A stretch of 64,000 nt of DNA, from assembly GCA_963668605.1 (NCBI GenBank), contig OY764903.1:372001-436000 (forward strand), in the 5' to 3' direction. Source of the stretch: G963668605 sp963668605 (GTDB taxonomy: Bacteria; Acidobacteriota; Terriglobia; Bryobacterales; Bryobacteraceae). The notes beneath the pieces are model-generated. The model saw only the letters and a list, made by a program, of their open reading frames with translations, was not told where the DNA came from and ran no database searches. The stretch's first letter is position 1, and every line of letters starts with the position of its first letter. Both the position numbers and the translations under genes were made by a program. Positions 44,401-53,378 of this stretch are shown here, piece by piece.

Positions 44401-44971
44401 CTTCCTTGAAGAAGTCATCTCCGACCAGGATTTCACGCACCGTTTCACTCTGAGTGGAATTTTCGAATTGCCGGTCGGCCGGGGCAAGCCCCTGCTCTCG
44501 AAAGCACGCGGTTTACTGAACGGGATAGTCGGCGGCTGGTCGGTACAGGGCTGGTTTGAGGGACAGACCGGTGACACGCTCGGCTTTGGAACCAACACCA
44601 TCTTCAACGGAAATCTGAATGACATCGTGTTGCCGAAAAACCAGCGCAGAGTGGAACGCTGGTTCAACACCGACGCCGGGTTCGAGCGGGACAGCGCCAG
44701 GCAATTGGGCCAGAATATACAGACGTTCCCGTCGCGCTTTAGCGGCGTTCGGGCCGACGGCATCAACAACTTCGACCTCTCCATGTTCAAGGGTTTCCGC
44801 ATCCACGAACGGCTGCGCGCCCAGTTCCGGCTTGAAACATTCAACTCCCTGAACCATGTGCAGTTTGCCGCGCCCGACACAACTCCTACCAGCACAACCT
44901 TCGGCACCATAACGGGGGAAAAGGGCCACGGCCAGCGGCAGCTCACCCTGGCGATCAAACTGCTGTTTTGA
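41441..44971 (+). CDS. TonB-dependent receptor with N-terminal carboxypeptidase-regulatory domain
   Basis: A 1176-aa outer-membrane protein: signal peptide ending ALSQE, then a beta-sandwich domain (RATLLGRVTDPSGALILGAK ... IPYLLPALYQVEVE), a plug (VVGGNAFYLARLTPGVLSSA; VNGVRSGSSEITLDGVPN) and a long barrel ending in LAIKLLF with the terminal aromatic needed for BamA insertion. Acidobacteriota carry tens of such proteins, which take up large substrates. Preceded by a strong ribosome site and no regulator. Confidence 0.88.
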   Translation: MSLPRVRMMMFLLVIFLLGSNLALSQESRATLLGRVTDPSGALILGAKVRATNVATNTTAVSETNVQGNYEIPYLLPALYQVEVEISGFKKAIRTDVELHVADRQVVDFKLELGAMAESVTVGGETQLLETATASSGTIMQSRQASELPVVGGNAFYLARLTPGVLSSAGRQAGNPMDTGAGTDIIVNGVRSGSSEITLDGVPNMAERDGALPPIQDLVQEFKIQTVTFDASIGHAAGAVTNVSLKSGTNTLHGTAYGFYSRWRAVPWFTNKFIYDPTTGPINDEKKARALEGWRHERWGATAGGPVVLPKLYNGRDRTFWVFGYEGLYIMRNLNGTYNVPTDAQRRGDFSELLKINSRYQIYDPMTIRTSATPGRFSRDPLPGNVIPTARLDPMALKLLEYWPTANQTGTSDFRQNYFRTRDINRDDRNMIARIDQNFSQQHRMFFRLSNNQHDNKQDTLPGLASGTILDRTDYGVALDDVYVINAHTLLNFRYGLTYEDDATSRRSQRMDLASLGFPQSLVNEINTKGNAAGVAFPQLSVDGLQKLGDAGGNRVGTLYHTWVGTLTRMTGSHSLRIGGEYRLQRENGYNYGAVSPNLTFSTNWTRGPLDNSTTAPNGVGQGLASMLFGLPTGGNIAINASRAEQSTFTGLYLHDDWRITPRLSLNIGLRWEFEGADSERFNRSVRGFDFTAVNPVSQQAAAGYAKAPDPILPASAFRTLGGYTFPGVGGQPHGLWTADKNNFAPRFGFAYNFRSRMVIRGGYGIFYDVIGIDRTDVTQSGFSQPTTFIATNDNGLNWSATLRNPFPDGLQMPVGAAAGLATFLGRDITYYADKPLNPYMQRWTLSLQRELPSRILMEVAYVGNRGSKMPVTRQLNFVPAQYLSTSPVRDQATIDYLTFQVPNPFYGIAEFAGTTRGSNLRFNRNQLLLPFPHFTGVSASLPIGYSWYHSMQTRVEKRMSHGVTFQAGWTWSKLMEAISFRNDSDPFLEEVISDQDFTHRFTLSGIFELPVGRGKPLLSKARGLLNGIVGGWSVQGWFEGQTGDTLGFGTNTIFNGNLNDIVLPKNQRRVERWFNTDAGFERDSARQLGQNIQTFPSRFSGVRADGINNFDLSMFKGFRIHERLRAQFRLETFNSLNHVQFAAPDTTPTSTTFGTITGEKGHGQRQLTLAIKLLF

Positions 44972-45021
44972 CGATCAAGGGTGACATAAGGTAATTACTC
45001 ACTGCGGCCGCGTGAATTCGT

Positions 45022-45044
45022 TAGTCTGATACAAGCAGTTCGCC
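45022..45044. repeat. Lone half-REP related to the RAYT ends
   Basis: tagtctgatacaagcagttc and the following bases resemble the tip of the inverted repeats of the two RAYT units (cctgatacgagcagttcgcg). Only one arm is present, between convergent genes. Confidence 0.5.
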
Positions 45045-45161
45045 AAGAGTCAGTTGCTTCGGCTCGGACGGAAATCCTCGCTCATGTTTAGCGGTGCCGG
45101 GATCCGCGAGCGACGGGAAACCAGCGTTGCTTCCTTCCATTAATTTGAACTTGCCTTGGTG

Positions 45162-47264
45162 TTAGTAGTTCAGCAGACGCTCGGCTTCACGCACGACATC
45201 TTCGACCTGCGGCAGGGTTGCCTGTTCGAGTCGCGGTGCATAGCCGACCCATGTGTCGAGGGCGGCCACGCGCCCCACCGGAGCGTCGAGATGCGCGAAC
45301 AGTTCGCCCGCGACGCGGGCCGCGATTTCCGCGCCGTAGCCGAACGAGAGCGTGTCTTCGTGCACGACCATGACGCGGCTGGTCTTGCGGACCGACGCGG
45401 CGATCGCCTCCCAGTCATACGGGGCGAGGCTGCGCAGGTCGATTACTTCCACCGAAACGCCCGTCATTTTGTCTTCAAGGCGCGTCGCGGCGAGCATGCT
45501 CTTTTGCACAAGGGCGCCGTAGGTCACGATGGTCAGATCGCGGCCGGACTTCACGATTTTCGCCTGGCCGAACGGGATCATGAAATCCTTGCCCGGATGC
45601 GGTGAGCGGTTGTAGGGTTCGCGATAGAGTTTCTTGTGCTCCAGAAACAGCACCGGATCGTCGCAGCGGATGGCCGTGCGCAGCAACCCGCAGGCATCGA
45701 GTGCATTCGAAGGCATCACCACGCGAAGCCCCGGACAGTGCGCAAAGATCACTTCACCGGACTGGCTGTGATAGATCGCGCCGCCGTTCAGGTAGCCTCC
45801 AATCGGCACGCGAATCACGGTCGGGCAAGTCCAGGAACCGTTCGAGCGCCAGCGCATGGTGGCCAGTTCGTCGCGCAACTGCATCATTGCCGGCCAGATA
45901 TAGTCGAAAAATTGAATTTCAGCCACGGGCTTCAGGCCGCGAATGGCCATGCCGATCGCGCGCCCGACGATGCCGGCTTCGGCGAGCGGCGTGTTGAAAC
46001 AGCGCTCCTCTCCGAACTCCATTTGCAGTCCGTGGGTCGCTTTGAAGACGCCTCCTTTGCCCTTGATCACTTTCAGATGGTCCGCGTTGCTGCAGTCGGC
46101 GACATCTTCGCCGAAGACGAAAACGTTGGTGTTGCGGCGCATCTCCTCGGCGAGCGTGAGGTTGATTTCGTCGACCATCGTGCGCGGATTGCCGCGAAAG
46201 TCCGGCTGCGTGGAGAAGGCCTGCGAGGTTGGGTCCACCTTCGGCGAATAGAGAAAATGCAACACGCTCTCCGGTCTGGGCGTCTCCGCTTTGAGCGCTG
46301 CTTCGGTGGCGCGCTGCACTTCAGCGTCGATGTCCTGTACGAGTACCTCTACGCCGCGCTGGTCGAGCACGCCCTCGCTGAGCAGCCACTTCGGGAAGCG
46401 CAGCAGTGGGTCGCGCGCGGATTCGGCGGCGCGTTCCTCTGGAGTCTTATAGAGCTTCTCGTCGTCGGAGAGCGAGTGCGAATACGGCCGGATCACGTGC
46501 GCGTGAACGAGCGCCGGACCCTTGCCGCCGCGCACCCACTGCGCCGCCTCGGTGATTGCGGCATAGGAGGCGAGAAAGTCGCAGCCATCCACTTCGACCG
46601 TGTAAAGATTTGGAAAGCCCGTGAGCAGTTTCGAGATGGATCCGCCCGCGGTCTGGCGCGCCACGGGCACCGAGATCGCATAGCCGTTATCTTCGACCAG
46701 ATAGAGCAGCGGCAGCTTGTCCAGGCAGGCGAGGTTGAGCGACTCCCAGAATTCGCCTTCGCTGGTGGCGCCGTCACCGGTCGTGACAAGGGTGATTTCT
46801 CCGCTCGTTGGATTCGTGTAGCGGCTCGCTTGTGCGCAGCCGGCGGCCTGCAGAAACTGTGTGCCGGTGGGCGACGAGACCGAGACGATGTTGTGCGCGG
46901 GGTGGCCCCAATGCGACGGCATCTGGCGTCCGCCGGAAGCGGGATCGGCGGACGCGCCGACGGATTGGAGAAGCATTTCGGCGGCCGTGACGCCGAGCGC
47001 GAGACACAGCGCGCGGTCACGGTAATAGCCGTAGAGCCAGTCTTTGCCGGGAGTAAGCGCGAGACCAGCAGCGGTCTGCACGGCTTCATGCCCAGCGCCG
47101 CTGATCTGGAAAAAGATGCGATTCTGCCGCTTGAGCAGAATCTCGCGGTCGTCGAGCCGCCGCGACATGTACATCACGCGATACGCGTGGATTAGAGTTT
47201 CCCGGTCCAGCCCGCTGGTAATGGTGCTGAGCGCCGCCGCCTCTGGTTGAGAACGTAAGGCCAT
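45162..47264 (-). CDS. 2-oxoacid dehydrogenase E1, alpha and beta fused
   Basis: A 700-aa protein. Residues about 15-340 are the E1-alpha type with the thiamine-diphosphate motif TTGDGATSEGEFWESLNLAC ending VEDN. Residues about 365-700 are the E1-beta type (VFVFGEDVADCSN, FNTPLAEAGIVGRAIGMA, VTYGALVQKSMLAA and a C-terminal transketolase-type end). It probably decarboxylates a branched-chain or related 2-oxoacid; E2 and E3 are not nearby. The start at 47264 is preferred over a longer frame because a ggagg ribosome site precedes it. Confidence 0.9.
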   Translation of the reverse strand: MALRSQPEAAALSTITSGLDRETLIHAYRVMYMSRRLDDREILLKRQNRIFFQISGAGHEAVQTAAGLALTPGKDWLYGYYRDRALCLALGVTAAEMLLQSVGASADPASGGRQMPSHWGHPAHNIVSVSSPTGTQFLQAAGCAQASRYTNPTSGEITLVTTGDGATSEGEFWESLNLACLDKLPLLYLVEDNGYAISVPVARQTAGGSISKLLTGFPNLYTVEVDGCDFLASYAAITEAAQWVRGGKGPALVHAHVIRPYSHSLSDDEKLYKTPEERAAESARDPLLRFPKWLLSEGVLDQRGVEVLVQDIDAEVQRATEAALKAETPRPESVLHFLYSPKVDPTSQAFSTQPDFRGNPRTMVDEINLTLAEEMRRNTNVFVFGEDVADCSNADHLKVIKGKGGVFKATHGLQMEFGEERCFNTPLAEAGIVGRAIGMAIRGLKPVAEIQFFDYIWPAMMQLRDELATMRWRSNGSWTCPTVIRVPIGGYLNGGAIYHSQSGEVIFAHCPGLRVVMPSNALDACGLLRTAIRCDDPVLFLEHKKLYREPYNRSPHPGKDFMIPFGQAKIVKSGRDLTIVTYGALVQKSMLAATRLEDKMTGVSVEVIDLRSLAPYDWEAIAASVRKTSRVMVVHEDTLSFGYGAEIAARVAGELFAHLDAPVGRVAALDTWVGYAPRLEQATLPQVEDVVREAERLLNY

Positions 47265-47359
47265 CGAGACGCGCCTCCCAAGAAAGAGTTTAGCCCAAAG
47301 CGGTTTGACAGCAGAATCCGCGGCGATTCCGAATCCAGCGTGGCCAACGTTGCCGGCGC

Positions 47360-48664
47360 CTATCCCAGCAGTGCGGCGATCTGGTCGGGATCGTTCGGCA
47401 CGACCGTGGGCGCGTTGCCGAAGGTCGATCGCAGCAGGTGGCCGTGCGGGTCCTTCAATTGTCCCGTGTGGTAGTGGTAAATGTAATCGGGATCTTTGAG
47501 CACGTTGCCGGTGAGCACTGCTACGACATCGGCGTCCTTCGCGATTGTGCCGTCCGCGACCAGGTTGCGTATTCCGGCCAGGGTTGCGGCCGAGGCTGGT
47601 TCGCAGCCGATGCCGCACAGGCCGATGGTCGCCTTAGCATCGGCGATCTCCTGCTCGCTGACTTTCCCGACAACACCCTGCGAGGTGCTGACTTCGAGCA
47701 GGGCTTTGGGCCACGAGATCGGATCGCCGATCTTGATGGCCGTCGCAAGCGTCAAGGGGTGCTCCACGGCTTCGAATTTGCCGCGTCCGCCCTGTGTCAT
47801 GAACGCCTCAAATGGGGCTGAACCCTCAGCCTGAATCACGGCCAGCTTCGGCAGGCGGTCGATCAGGCCGTAGCTCTTCATCTCGCGCAGCGCCTTGCCG
47901 AAGGCGGAGACGTTGCCCAGGTTGCCTCCCGGCAGGACGACCCAATCGGGCACATGCCAGTCGCGTTGATCCATCATCTCGAACATGATCGACTTCTGAC
48001 CTTCGATGCGAAACGGGTTGATCGAGTTCAGCAGATAGATGCCAAGCTTTTCGGCGAGCACGCGCACCAGCGCGAGGATCTGATCGAAGTTGGCCTCCAC
48101 TTGCAGCGTGCGCGCGCCATATTCGAGCGCCTGCGCCAGCTTACCGTAGGAGATGTTGCCGTTCGGAATAAAGATCACCGGCAGCAATCCCGCGGCGCTT
48201 GCGTAGGCTGCCATCGAGGCCGACGTGTTGCCGGTGGAGACGCAGGCGACGCGCCTCATGCCCATGCGCATTGCCTGCGACGCCCCGCACGTCATGCCAT
48301 TGTCTTTGAACGAGCCCGTCGGATTGAAGCCCTGATGCTTGAACACGATCTGCCGCAAACCGGCGTACTGCGCGGCTTTGGGCGCTTTCAACAGAGGCGT
48401 GTTGCCTTCGCGCAGCGTGACGACGTACTTCAGCTCTCCGTCGAACGGAAGCAGTTCGCGATAGCGCCAGACGCCGCTCTGGTCAATCTCGGCGTTCGAC
48501 ATGCGGCGCTCACGCCATGTGCGTTTCAGATCGGCAGGTGCGGGCAATTCGCCCGCGTAGTTGACCTCGAGCAAACCGCCACATTTCGGGCAATTGTAGA
48601 TCAGTTCGTTGATCGAATAGGTAGCGCGGCAGCCCGGCTCAAAACAAATAAGTTCAGCTTGCAT
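47360..48664 (-). CDS. thrC: Threonine synthase
   Basis: A 434-aa PLP enzyme converting phosphohomoserine to threonine. It has a zinc-ribbon-like N-terminus (CFEPGC ... CPKCGG), the PLP lysine in HQGFNPTGSFKDNGM, CVSTGNTSASMAAYA and the PLP-phosphate loop VLPGGNLGNVSAFGKA. 95 bases upstream of the E1 gene on the same strand; a shared transcript is possible. Confidence 0.93.
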   Translation of the reverse strand: MQAELICFEPGCRATYSINELIYNCPKCGGLLEVNYAGELPAPADLKRTWRERRMSNAEIDQSGVWRYRELLPFDGELKYVVTLREGNTPLLKAPKAAQYAGLRQIVFKHQGFNPTGSFKDNGMTCGASQAMRMGMRRVACVSTGNTSASMAAYASAAGLLPVIFIPNGNISYGKLAQALEYGARTLQVEANFDQILALVRVLAEKLGIYLLNSINPFRIEGQKSIMFEMMDQRDWHVPDWVVLPGGNLGNVSAFGKALREMKSYGLIDRLPKLAVIQAEGSAPFEAFMTQGGRGKFEAVEHPLTLATAIKIGDPISWPKALLEVSTSQGVVGKVSEQEIADAKATIGLCGIGCEPASAATLAGIRNLVADGTIAKDADVVAVLTGNVLKDPDYIYHYHTGQLKDPHGHLLRSTFGNAPTVVPNDPDQIAALLG

Positions 48665-48715
48665 GGAGTTTTTATTTTCTCAGAAACGGCGTTCCTGTGC
48701 GTTCCTTGAATCCGC

Positions 48716-48744
48716 TTGACACCCTTGTGGGTTGGGATTATATT
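48716..48744 (+). promoter_or_regulatory. Strong sigma-70 promoter of the second receptor
   Basis: TTGACA (48716-48721) and TATATT (48739-48744) are separated by exactly 17 bases; the start would be near 48751, about 58 bases before the ATG. It lies 52 bases from the divergent thrC start. Confidence 0.8.
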
Positions 48745-48808
48745 CGAACCAAAGCGACGAATCTGCTCGCATTCGGGGTCGAACGTCAAGGGTCGAAGGG
48801 GGCAATAT

Positions 48809-51800
48809 ATGCGCTCTCAACTTCCAGTGGCGCTTGTGTTTCTGGCGCTGCTTTCCATTCCATTCGCCGTTCAGGCGCAAACAGCAACAGGCTCGGTGAA
48901 CGGCACCATCACAGACAGTACCGGCGGAGCGGTTCCTGCCGCCACGGTCAAGCTGACCAATCAGGCCACCAGGATTGAGACTACTCGCTCCACAAACGAC
49001 TACGGAACTTTCGTCTTTGTGAATGTTCAGCCGGGGACATATGTTCTCCGGGTTAGCCAGCCGGGGTTCAAAGAGGCTGAGATTGCACCTTTCACCGTGG
49101 GCGTCAGTCAGTCCGCGACGGTGGATGTGAAGCTCGACGTGGGAGCCGTTTCAGAAAAGGTCGACGTGACAGCCGAAGGCACGCTGGTGCAAAGCACCAC
49201 GACCGAACTGGGTACGGTGATCGCGCAGAGGGTGGTCAACGACCTGCCGCTCAACGGCAGGAATTTCACGCAATTGTTGACGCTCACCCCAGGGGTCACT
49301 CCGGTTTCCACTTCGCAGAACAAAAGTGTCGGCTGCTGCGAGGGGAACGTGGGCATTCCCGGCTCGGGCTTCTCGGACCCGTCCTTTCACGGGCAGCAGA
49401 ACCGTTCGAAGCTCTACTTCTTCGACGGGATCATCAACACGAATATTCGTGGACCGACGTATATAGTCATCCCGAATATCGATCTGATCCAGGAGTTCAT
49501 GGTCGTCGGCCACGACGCCAAGGCGGAGTTCGGCGGCGCGACCGGCGGCGTCGTGAACATGGTTTCGAAATCCGGCGGCAACTCCGTCCATGGTTCGGCC
49601 TTTGAGTACGTTCGCAACAATTTCTTCGATGCGCGCAATGCGCTGGCGGACGTAAACAGAACTGGCCCCGCTGCGTTCCGGCAGAATCAGTTCGGGGCCG
49701 AAATCACCGGACCTGTGTTTAAGAACAAGACTTTCTTTTCCGGCGGGTACGATGGCTGGCGCTACAGCCAGCCAAGCCAGGGGTTGTCCTATGTGCCGAC
49801 GGCCGCTGAAGTTGCGGGAGACTTCAGCAGGACGTCCAACGTTGTTCACGACATTTACAACCCATACTCGACGAGGGCGGCCGGCGCTGGTTTCGCTCGG
49901 GATCGCTTCCGATGCGATGCCTCCGGCACACCCTTGCCCGTGAATGCGCTAAGACAGCAGGATCAATCGAGCGGCGTACCCTGCAACAAGATTCCGCAAG
50001 CCCTGATCTTTGCGCCGATGCAGCAGTTCTTTCAGACTTATGCGGCGACGCCGAACTACTCCGCGACGGGCGATCTGAGAAACAATTTCCTCCAGAACCG
50101 TTCGACTACGAACAATTCCAACAGCTATCAGATCAGAATCGACCACCGCTTCCGCGATGCCGACAGCGTGTTCTTTCGCTATACCGAACACCGTGTGACG
50201 GGCTTCACTCCGTTCGGCGAGGTTGGCTCGACATCGGGCGGGTCACAGGGTAGAAACTACGGTGGAGGATGGATACATACGTTCGGCGCAAACATGGTTC
50301 TTGACGTACGCGCCGGCTATGCGGGCAGGCCCGGAGTGGATGCAGGCCAGCAGAATGCGCATCCGGCCGGACTGGATCCTCTGAAGAAAGCCGGTTTCGG
50401 CGAAATCGACAAGTATGGCGGCATGCTCGTTACGCTCAATACCGCCGAATGGACCAATGGCGGAAACAACTCCTTCGGCATTCGCGGTGCGGCGCCCCGT
50501 GAGAACCCAAACTGGAGTCTTTCTCCGAACCTGACATGGATCAAAGGGAGCCACAATATTCGCACGGGCTTCTGGTTCATCGACGCCAAACGAATCCAGC
50601 AGAACACGTTCCAGACTTACTTTTTTGGCGACGACCAAACTGGAGATCCAGCGCGAGCCTCGGGCACAACCGGCTATTCGCTGGCGTCCGCGCTGATGGG
50701 CTTCAGCACGAATTTCCAGGGACAGTTGCCCGAGCTGAACGGTGGCCCGGTGAAGTTCAAGTACGCCGCCTGGGCACTTTACGTGCAAGACGAGTGGAAG
50801 GTGAGGAAAGGCCTGATGCTGACTCTAGGCCTGCGCTATGACGGCTTGACGCAGCCACAGACGCTCGATGGCCGGCTCTGGAATGCGCTCGACATTCCCA
50901 ACCAGCAGTGGATCATCGGGGCAGAGCGGATGCCTCAGTTGTGCAGTTCCGCGCAACGGTCGCCGTGTATTCCTGATGCGTTTCAATCGGATCCTCATTT
51001 CGCCAATGTGGTTTTGGCGGGCAAGTCATTCTTCGCGCCCGCACCCGTGCGGGACAACTGGGGCCCGCGCATTGGCGTCGCGTGGCATGTCGGCCCGAAA
51101 ACCGTCCTGCGCGCCGGATACGGTCTCTATTGGGATGCGATTCCGGCGAGAAGCCAGTATGCCCAGAACGACTTGGAAATGGCTGTATGGCCCAGCACGA
51201 CGGCCTTCGCGGGCAACGTGAATACGGTCGCCGATTTCGCCAACGGCAACCAGAAATTGATCACCGATATTCAGGGCCACTTTCCGACCCCGCTGCCGAC
51301 GACGAATCCTTGGACTCCCGCTAACACGTTTGGCGACGATCCGAAGATCAAGGACAGCTACTCCCAGCAGTGGAATCTGGAAGTGCAGCGTGAGATTCAA
51401 GCCAATCTGATGTTTTCTGCCGCGTACGTGGGCAGTACGAACGGCCGCCTGCCCTACACCGGTTTGGCTAATGCTGCCCGGCAGGCTTCACCCGCCGGAA
51501 CTCCCGCAGCCCAGGTGGACGCGCTTCGCGCAATGCCCTGGGTGAATGCCAATATCACCTACACCCAGAGCATCGGCTATTCCCACTACAACGCGCTGCA
51601 GACCAAGCTGCAGAGACGCTTTTCGCATGGCCTGCACTCGCTGCTCGCGTACACTTTCAGCAAATCCACCGACGTCAGCAGCGGTTACTTCAATGTCGAG
51701 AATGGGCCGGGTGGGGGCTCGACTGTTCAAAACTACTATGACCAGAGCACCGCGCGTGGCGTGTCCGGATACGACATCACGCACTTTGTCTCCTGGGCTA

Positions 51801-52405
51801 ACGTCTATGAACTCCCGGTGGGGCGCGGGAAAAAGTGGCTCGCCAGCGGACCGGCGTCCTGGATTCTTGGCGACTGGCAGATTAACAACATTCTCCAGGC
51901 ACGCACTGGCCAGCCGTACAATTTACAGGTGACCGGCGACGTCGCAAACCTCAGGGGGAGCGCGCCGAACATCGGCACCTACGCGCGGCCGAACATCATC
52001 GCCGATCCGTTCACGGCCGGTCCTGTCGCGGCGAATCCAAACGCGGCGTGCCGGAGCAGCGTCTCGCAAGGCGGCAGCGCTCCGGATGTGGTCGGGAACT
52101 CCGCCACGTGGTTTAACCCGTGCGCGTTCGCCGTTCCCTCGGGCGCATTCGGGAATCTGGGACGTAACAGCTTTAGGGGAGCCCCGGTGGTCAACATGGA
52201 TCTCTCGATTTTCAAGAGCATCCCGTTGCCAAAGGAAGGCTGGGCAGTCCAGCTTCGCTTCGAGGCCTTCAACGTGTTCAATATCCAGAACTGGGAGGTT
52301 CCGGCCGGGCTCACTATCGGTAACGCGAATGCGGGGCAGATCACGTCGCTTGCGGCGGGCACCGCACCCAGGCAACTGCAGTTCGGGGTGAGATTCCAGT
52401 TTTGA
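48809..52405 (+). CDS. TonB-dependent receptor with N-terminal carboxypeptidase-regulatory domain
   Basis: A 1198-aa outer-membrane receptor: signal peptide LVFLALLSIPFAVQAQ, a beta-sandwich domain (GSVNGTITDSTGGAVPAATV ... YVLRVSQPGF), a plug (LPLNGRNFTQLLTLTPGVTP) and a barrel ending LQFGVRFQF. The ATG at 48809 follows a purine-rich aaggggg site. The frame is open further up but would remove the signal peptide from the N-terminus. Expressed from the strong promoter above. Confidence 0.88.
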   Translation: MRSQLPVALVFLALLSIPFAVQAQTATGSVNGTITDSTGGAVPAATVKLTNQATRIETTRSTNDYGTFVFVNVQPGTYVLRVSQPGFKEAEIAPFTVGVSQSATVDVKLDVGAVSEKVDVTAEGTLVQSTTTELGTVIAQRVVNDLPLNGRNFTQLLTLTPGVTPVSTSQNKSVGCCEGNVGIPGSGFSDPSFHGQQNRSKLYFFDGIINTNIRGPTYIVIPNIDLIQEFMVVGHDAKAEFGGATGGVVNMVSKSGGNSVHGSAFEYVRNNFFDARNALADVNRTGPAAFRQNQFGAEITGPVFKNKTFFSGGYDGWRYSQPSQGLSYVPTAAEVAGDFSRTSNVVHDIYNPYSTRAAGAGFARDRFRCDASGTPLPVNALRQQDQSSGVPCNKIPQALIFAPMQQFFQTYAATPNYSATGDLRNNFLQNRSTTNNSNSYQIRIDHRFRDADSVFFRYTEHRVTGFTPFGEVGSTSGGSQGRNYGGGWIHTFGANMVLDVRAGYAGRPGVDAGQQNAHPAGLDPLKKAGFGEIDKYGGMLVTLNTAEWTNGGNNSFGIRGAAPRENPNWSLSPNLTWIKGSHNIRTGFWFIDAKRIQQNTFQTYFFGDDQTGDPARASGTTGYSLASALMGFSTNFQGQLPELNGGPVKFKYAAWALYVQDEWKVRKGLMLTLGLRYDGLTQPQTLDGRLWNALDIPNQQWIIGAERMPQLCSSAQRSPCIPDAFQSDPHFANVVLAGKSFFAPAPVRDNWGPRIGVAWHVGPKTVLRAGYGLYWDAIPARSQYAQNDLEMAVWPSTTAFAGNVNTVADFANGNQKLITDIQGHFPTPLPTTNPWTPANTFGDDPKIKDSYSQQWNLEVQREIQANLMFSAAYVGSTNGRLPYTGLANAARQASPAGTPAAQVDALRAMPWVNANITYTQSIGYSHYNALQTKLQRRFSHGLHSLLAYTFSKSTDVSSGYFNVENGPGGGSTVQNYYDQSTARGVSGYDITHFVSWANVYELPVGRGKKWLASGPASWILGDWQINNILQARTGQPYNLQVTGDVANLRGSAPNIGTYARPNIIADPFTAGPVAANPNAACRSSVSQGGSAPDVVGNSATWFNPCAFAVPSGAFGNLGRNSFRGAPVVNMDLSIFKSIPLPKEGWAVQLRFEAFNVFNIQNWEVPAGLTIGNANAGQITSLAAGTAPRQLQFGVRFQF

Positions 52406-52417
52406 TACAGTGGCTCT

Positions 52418-53371
52418 GTGCTAGCTGTTCAACTCGACCAAGGCTGTGTCAGTGTCGTCAAGCGTCCGAAGCCCCGCCGCCGCAAAGGCTATGCGCTGAT
52501 CCGATTGCGGTGCGCCGGGTTGTGCAACACCGACCTCGAACTCCAGCGCGGATACTACGGTTTCAGTGGTATCCCCGGACATGAGTTTGTGGGTGAGGTT
52601 CTGGAGGCCGACGACGAGCGGCTGATGGGCAAGCGTGTGGCCGGCGAGATCAATCTCGCGTGCGGCAAGTGCGACTGGTGCGCGTGCGGGCTCGCCCGGC
52701 ATTGTCCGAGGCGCACAGTGCTTGGCATCGTCAAACATCCGGGTGCGTTCCGCGAAATCATCGATCTGCCGGAACGGAATCTGTTCGTCATTCCGGAGAC
52801 TATCTCAGACGAATACGCTGTGTTCACGGAGCCTGTGGCTGCGGCCTGTGAAATCCTTGAGCAGGTGCGCATTCCGCGCGGCGAACGCGTTGCTGTGCTC
52901 GGCGACGGCAAGCTTGGTTTGCTGATCGCGCAGGTGCTGCATGTGCATGGCGCGGTGGTGCATCACTTCGGCAGGCACAAGGAGAAGTTGCGCATCTCGG
53001 CATCCGTTGGAATCCATACCGCAATTGCTGCTGCGAAGCTGCCCGCTGCCGCTTTCGATTTCGTCGTCGAGGCAACGGGTTCGCCGCAGGGACTCGCGCA
53101 GGCCGTGCAAATGGTTCGGCCGCGCGGGACTATCGTCATGAAGTCGACAGTGCACGGGACGGTCGCGGTCGACACCGCGCCGGTCATCGTGAACGAGATC
53201 ACGCTGCTCGGTTCGCGTTGCGGCCGTTTCGAGCCGGCACTGCGGCTGTTGGGTTCGGGCAAACTGCGCCTGGACCCGATGATCTCGGCGCGCTATGCGC
53301 TGGCTGATGCCGCGCTGGCCTTTGAACACGCCACGCGTAGCGGCGTCTTGAAAGTACTGCTCGACGCTTGA
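52418..53371 (+). CDS. Zinc-dependent medium-chain dehydrogenase
   Basis: A 317-aa protein, slightly short for the family. It has the catalytic-zinc cysteine in LRCAGLCNTDLEL, GHEFVGEV, structural-zinc cysteines CGKCDWCACGLARHC, and the NAD(P) motif VAVLGDGKLGLLIAQ. It probably oxidises an alcohol or polyol; the substrate is not identifiable. GTG start 12 bases after the receptor stop, so possibly on the same transcript. Confidence 0.85.
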   Translation: MLAVQLDQGCVSVVKRPKPRRRKGYALIRLRCAGLCNTDLELQRGYYGFSGIPGHEFVGEVLEADDERLMGKRVAGEINLACGKCDWCACGLARHCPRRTVLGIVKHPGAFREIIDLPERNLFVIPETISDEYAVFTEPVAAACEILEQVRIPRGERVAVLGDGKLGLLIAQVLHVHGAVVHHFGRHKEKLRISASVGIHTAIAAAKLPAAAFDFVVEATGSPQGLAQAVQMVRPRGTIVMKSTVHGTVAVDTAPVIVNEITLLGSRCGRFEPALRLLGSGKLRLDPMISARYALADAALAFEHATRSGVLKVLLDA

Positions 53372-53378
53372 GGCGGAT